Assembly (NCBI GenBank): GCA_023410875.1
Contig: JAEYPH010000070.1
Location: 1 to 42,874, forward strand
From: Bacillota bacterium
GTDB taxonomy: Bacteria > Bacillota > Clostridia > Christensenellales > UMGS416
Reading direction: 5' to 3'
Length of the DNA stretch: 42,874 nucleotides
Below are positions 40,742 to 42,874 of the stretch, piece after piece. Position 1 is the first letter of the stretch. Each line of letters begins with the position of its first letter. A program made the position numbers and the translations under genes. Under the pieces are notes generated by a model. That model was not told the DNA's origin. It saw nothing but the letters and a program-made list of their open reading frames with translations, and ran no database searches.

Positions 40742-41620
40742 ATGGCAGAGTTTACATTCAAACCTGTTGGGAAAGACCTCTTTGCGATCTACCACACCAC
40801 CTATACCGACGCGAACATTTTCTTGCGCTACGACTGGGGCGAACGCATAGCGGGTACCCAAACCACCGTGCAAGAAAATGGATTCTTTGTTTACCGACGG
40901 GACCAGCTGATCGGCGGAATCGCAATGCTGGATAACCGCATCAACTGCTCGTTCCTGGTTCCGCCCTTCGACGACAGAGTCGCGTTTTGGATGGGTGTAT
41001 TGGCCCATGCTCGGGAGATACGCGGCGAGGGCAAAATCGAATTGGATGATATACCGCAGACCGACGCCGACGCGCTGTTCTCGCTGGGCGCCCAGGTGAG
41101 ATGGTCCCAGCGAAGAATGTGCCGGCCAACCGAGGTGCTCGATGTCAGGACGGACGACGGCATCGTCTTGGTGTCGCCGGCCGAGGAAGACCTGCCCGAG
41201 ATTGCGTCGGTGGCCCACCAGGCCCATTGCGCCGGATATACGGCCACGGTGTGGGGCGCTCCCGATATCGCCGTGACGCAAAGGGAGATTGCCCGGCGCT
41301 TTGAGGCGTTCTCCCAGACCAGCTCATGGGACATGAGCGTCGTCGCCAAGTGCACAGATACCCATGAGATCGTCGGCGTGTGCATCGCCGGCATTTATCC
41401 GGATTCAGCGGACAGCTTCTCCACGATTCACCAGGTATCGGTATTGCCGCAACACCAACGCCGGGGCATCGCGGCGGCGACGATGGGGTATTCGATCAGC
41501 GCCGCCCATCGCACCTCACCTGTGATTACCTTGGGTGTTTTGATTGGGAATCCGGCGGAGAGTTTGTATCGGAAGCTTGGATTTGCCCCGGGACCTAGCT
41601 ATAGCAATCTGATATACTGA
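40742..41620 (+). CDS. GNAT-family N-acetyltransferase
   Basis: A 292-residue protein with a C-terminal GNAT domain (about 135-290): VGVCIAGIYPDSAD, the acetyl-CoA loop VSVLPQHQRRGIAAATMGYS (Q-x-x-G-x-A type) and GNPAESLYRKLGF. The N-terminal half (1-130) resembles a second, degenerate GNAT-like unit. The acceptor substrate is unknown. The start at 40742 follows GAGAGG; a GTG at 40703 would overlap the AlkD-like gene. It is convergent with the next methyltransferase (35-nt gap). Confidence 0.87.
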   Translation: MAEFTFKPVGKDLFAIYHTTYTDANIFLRYDWGERIAGTQTTVQENGFFVYRRDQLIGGIAMLDNRINCSFLVPPFDDRVAFWMGVLAHAREIRGEGKIELDDIPQTDADALFSLGAQVRWSQRRMCRPTEVLDVRTDDGIVLVSPAEEDLPEIASVAHQAHCAGYTATVWGAPDIAVTQREIARRFEAFSQTSSWDMSVVAKCTDTHEIVGVCIAGIYPDSADSFSTIHQVSVLPQHQRRGIAAATMGYSISAAHRTSPVITLGVLIGNPAESLYRKLGFAPGPSYSNLIY

Positions 41621-41655
41621 CGGCAACAGCGCCAATGGCTGCCAAGGCCAGAGCG

Positions 41656-42498
41656 TCAGAAGCACGTTTGGGCATCGCCCCGCTCATTCTTCCTCGCGTA
41701 TACGAGCAGCTGCAGTTCCTTTGCCGTGGCCTCTTTGCCGTAGTAATCCGAGAACGCCTGCACGACATGCATTTGGCGCTCCCGCAGGATCGCTTCCAGT
41801 TCCCCCAGCGAGTACAGCCTAGCCCCGTCGCCTCTGCCCATGGGTACCGGTCTTTGCGCCACCTCTCCAAAGGCGATTTCCCATCCGCCGTAGATCATCC
41901 TGCGCCTGTCCCTGTCCCAGTCGAATTCCGGCAGGGAGAGGATTTTGGAGCCGATCTGCCAATGCCGCTTGGGGAAGTACTGTTCCGCGTGCTCAGCGTT
42001 GCAGACGTCCATGAAGTGCTTGCCGCCGGGCCGAAGCGCCTGCGCTATCTTATCGAACGTGACAAGGTTCTCCTCATCGGTGGCGAAATACCCGATGGCG
42101 CCGTCGGCCAGGTTCAGCACCACGTCGAATTCCTCGCGGAAATCGATGTCCCGAACGTCGCACAGGTGGAACGCCGCGTTCAGCGAGGCCTTTGCCGCTT
42201 CCCTTCTGGCGTCCTCGATATAGGCCTCGGTGATGTCCACGCCGACGACGGAAAACCCCCGGCGTGCCAGAGACAGCGCGTGCCTGCCAAACCCACAGGC
42301 CATGTCCAGTATCCGCTCGTCCCCGCGCAGGCCCAGCGTACTGATCACAAAGTCTACCTGGTTTTCCGTGTCCTCCACCCACGATTGATCCTTGATGTGC
42401 AAGGACCACCCGCCCTGCATGTCCTTTTCTCCTGCCTCCGCCTCAGCACCCGCTTTTTGCGGAAACCCATAAACCGAGCCATTGACGATGTCGCGCAT
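41656..42498 (-). CDS. SAM-dependent class I methyltransferase
   Basis: A 280-residue methyltransferase with motif I RILDMACGFGRHALSLARRG, acidic VVGVDITEAYIEDARREA, then LCDVRDIDFREEFDVVLNLA and the post-motif LRPGGKHFMDVC. The C-terminal part contains YGGWEIAFGEVAQRPVP and RLYSLGELEAILRERQM, a late helix-strand pair typical of Methyltransf_25-type enzymes acting on small molecules. The first 26 residues are charged and non-conserved-looking, so an internal ATG at codon 27 is a possible alternative start. GAAAGGGG lies upstream of the ATG. Confidence 0.87.
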   Translation of the reverse strand: MRDIVNGSVYGFPQKAGAEAEAGEKDMQGGWSLHIKDQSWVEDTENQVDFVISTLGLRGDERILDMACGFGRHALSLARRGFSVVGVDITEAYIEDARREAAKASLNAAFHLCDVRDIDFREEFDVVLNLADGAIGYFATDEENLVTFDKIAQALRPGGKHFMDVCNAEHAEQYFPKRHWQIGSKILSLPEFDWDRDRRRMIYGGWEIAFGEVAQRPVPMGRGDGARLYSLGELEAILRERQMHVVQAFSDYYGKEATAKELQLLVYARKNERGDAQTCF

Positions 42499-42591
42499 CC
42501 CTTTACGCCCCTTTCGGTTCAGATGGGTTCAGTATAGGGCAAACCTTAAAAAATACTAGACTTATGATTTCTGAAATGTTATCCTATTGTA

Positions 42592-42626
42592 CAAGGTGCG
42601 GGAACCGATGGGTTCTACGCACCTTG
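42592..42626. repeat. long stem-loop downstream of the last gene
   Basis: CAAGGTGCG / CGCACCTTG (9 bp) encloses GAACC / GGTTC with a small loop. There is no T-run on either side. Confidence 0.6.
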
Positions 42627-42874
42627 CTGTTTCACAACGGTATACATGCAATTGCTTATCCGTTATAAAGTGAAGCAGTTGATAGAGATGTTTTGCTTTA
42701 ACGCAGCGCACATGTCTCCTGAGATATCCTTGGCGACTCAAATATGATCGTAAATTCCCAAAGTAAGTACCACAGTAGGAAGGCAGTAGAGTTTACCTTG
42801 AAAAACGACCGGAACTCAATATGAGAAACGATAAATAATGAAGCAAAAATGCAATACAGATTGTCTGTGTTATG
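42627..42874. other. AT-rich window edge, no gene seen
   Basis: The last 250 nt are AT-rich with no convincing open frame, ribosome binding site or repeat shared with the rest of the window. A gene may begin beyond the edge. Confidence 0.5.

Overview
The window looks like chromosome from an anaerobic, high-GC member of the Firmicutes, probably a gut-type Clostridia lineage. The grounds are strong AAGGAGG-type ribosome binding sites, sigma-A-like promoters (several with an extended TGnTATAAT -10), ATGA start/stop overlaps, and families typical of that group: the long EpsC-type serine acetyltransferase, a YkpA/YbiT-like ABC-F protein, a diacylglycerol kinase/DUF5711/CvpA row, NusG domain II with a Gx transporter, and GH4 and GH43 glycosidases. 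No rRNA, tRNA, CRISPR array, prophage or intact insertion sequence was seen. Most of the window is visibly GC-rich. Two stretches are clearly AT-richer: about 1-1050 and about 28160-30400.

Layout. 232-3028 (minus) is a four-gene operon: cysE, an RNA/DNA methyltransferase, and two small unknowns. 3241-7323 (plus) holds alanine dehydrogenase, an FNR-like regulator with an N-terminal cysteine cluster, and then an operon for di-iron Fe-S repair protein (RIC/ScdA), DUF1858 and a DUF438-hemerythrin-PAS protein. That operon starts at a promoter with an FNR-type box centred at -41.5. 7638-8262 is a PIN/Phd toxin-antitoxin pair. 8377-11193 is trkA-trkH potassium uptake, with an intrinsic terminator inside the trkA leader. 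11413-16005 carries an ABC-F protein and, divergently, a PAS-PAS-GGDEF-HD-GYP signalling protein (HD motif degenerate) coupled to a hotdog thioesterase. 16270-16710 has twin small paralogous genes. 16968-19526 is PfkB kinase plus 6-phosphogluconate dehydrogenase.

19772-28000 is an accessory carbohydrate/regulatory stretch: two AraC regulators, an alpha-barrel (terpene-cyclase-like) protein, a lipoprotein, a YjbR protein, a GH4 alpha-galactosidase-like enzyme, an APH-type kinase and a URO-D-like protein. 28284-30381 is an AT-rich insert with a broken beta-propeller fragment and an orphan solute-binding-type lipoprotein. 30639-36262 (minus) is an envelope block: diacylglycerol kinase, DUF5711, CvpA, NusG-II, Gx transporter, N-acetylmuramoyl-L-alanine amidase. 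36345-42498 carries two methyltransferases, a GH43 enzyme, a nucleotidyltransferase-fold protein, a GyrI-like protein, an AlkD-like protein and a GNAT acetyltransferase.

The intergenic spaces are unusually rich in short palindromic repeats shared between distant positions: Rep1 (3 copies), Rep2 (3), Rep3 (2), an 11-mer GGGGCTGTCTC (3) and two further hairpin types. The best-supported system is the oxygen/NO-type circuit at 3241-7323. The most puzzling elements are the repeat mosaic, the twin small genes, the trkA leader and the stem-loop in front of the URO-D-like gene.
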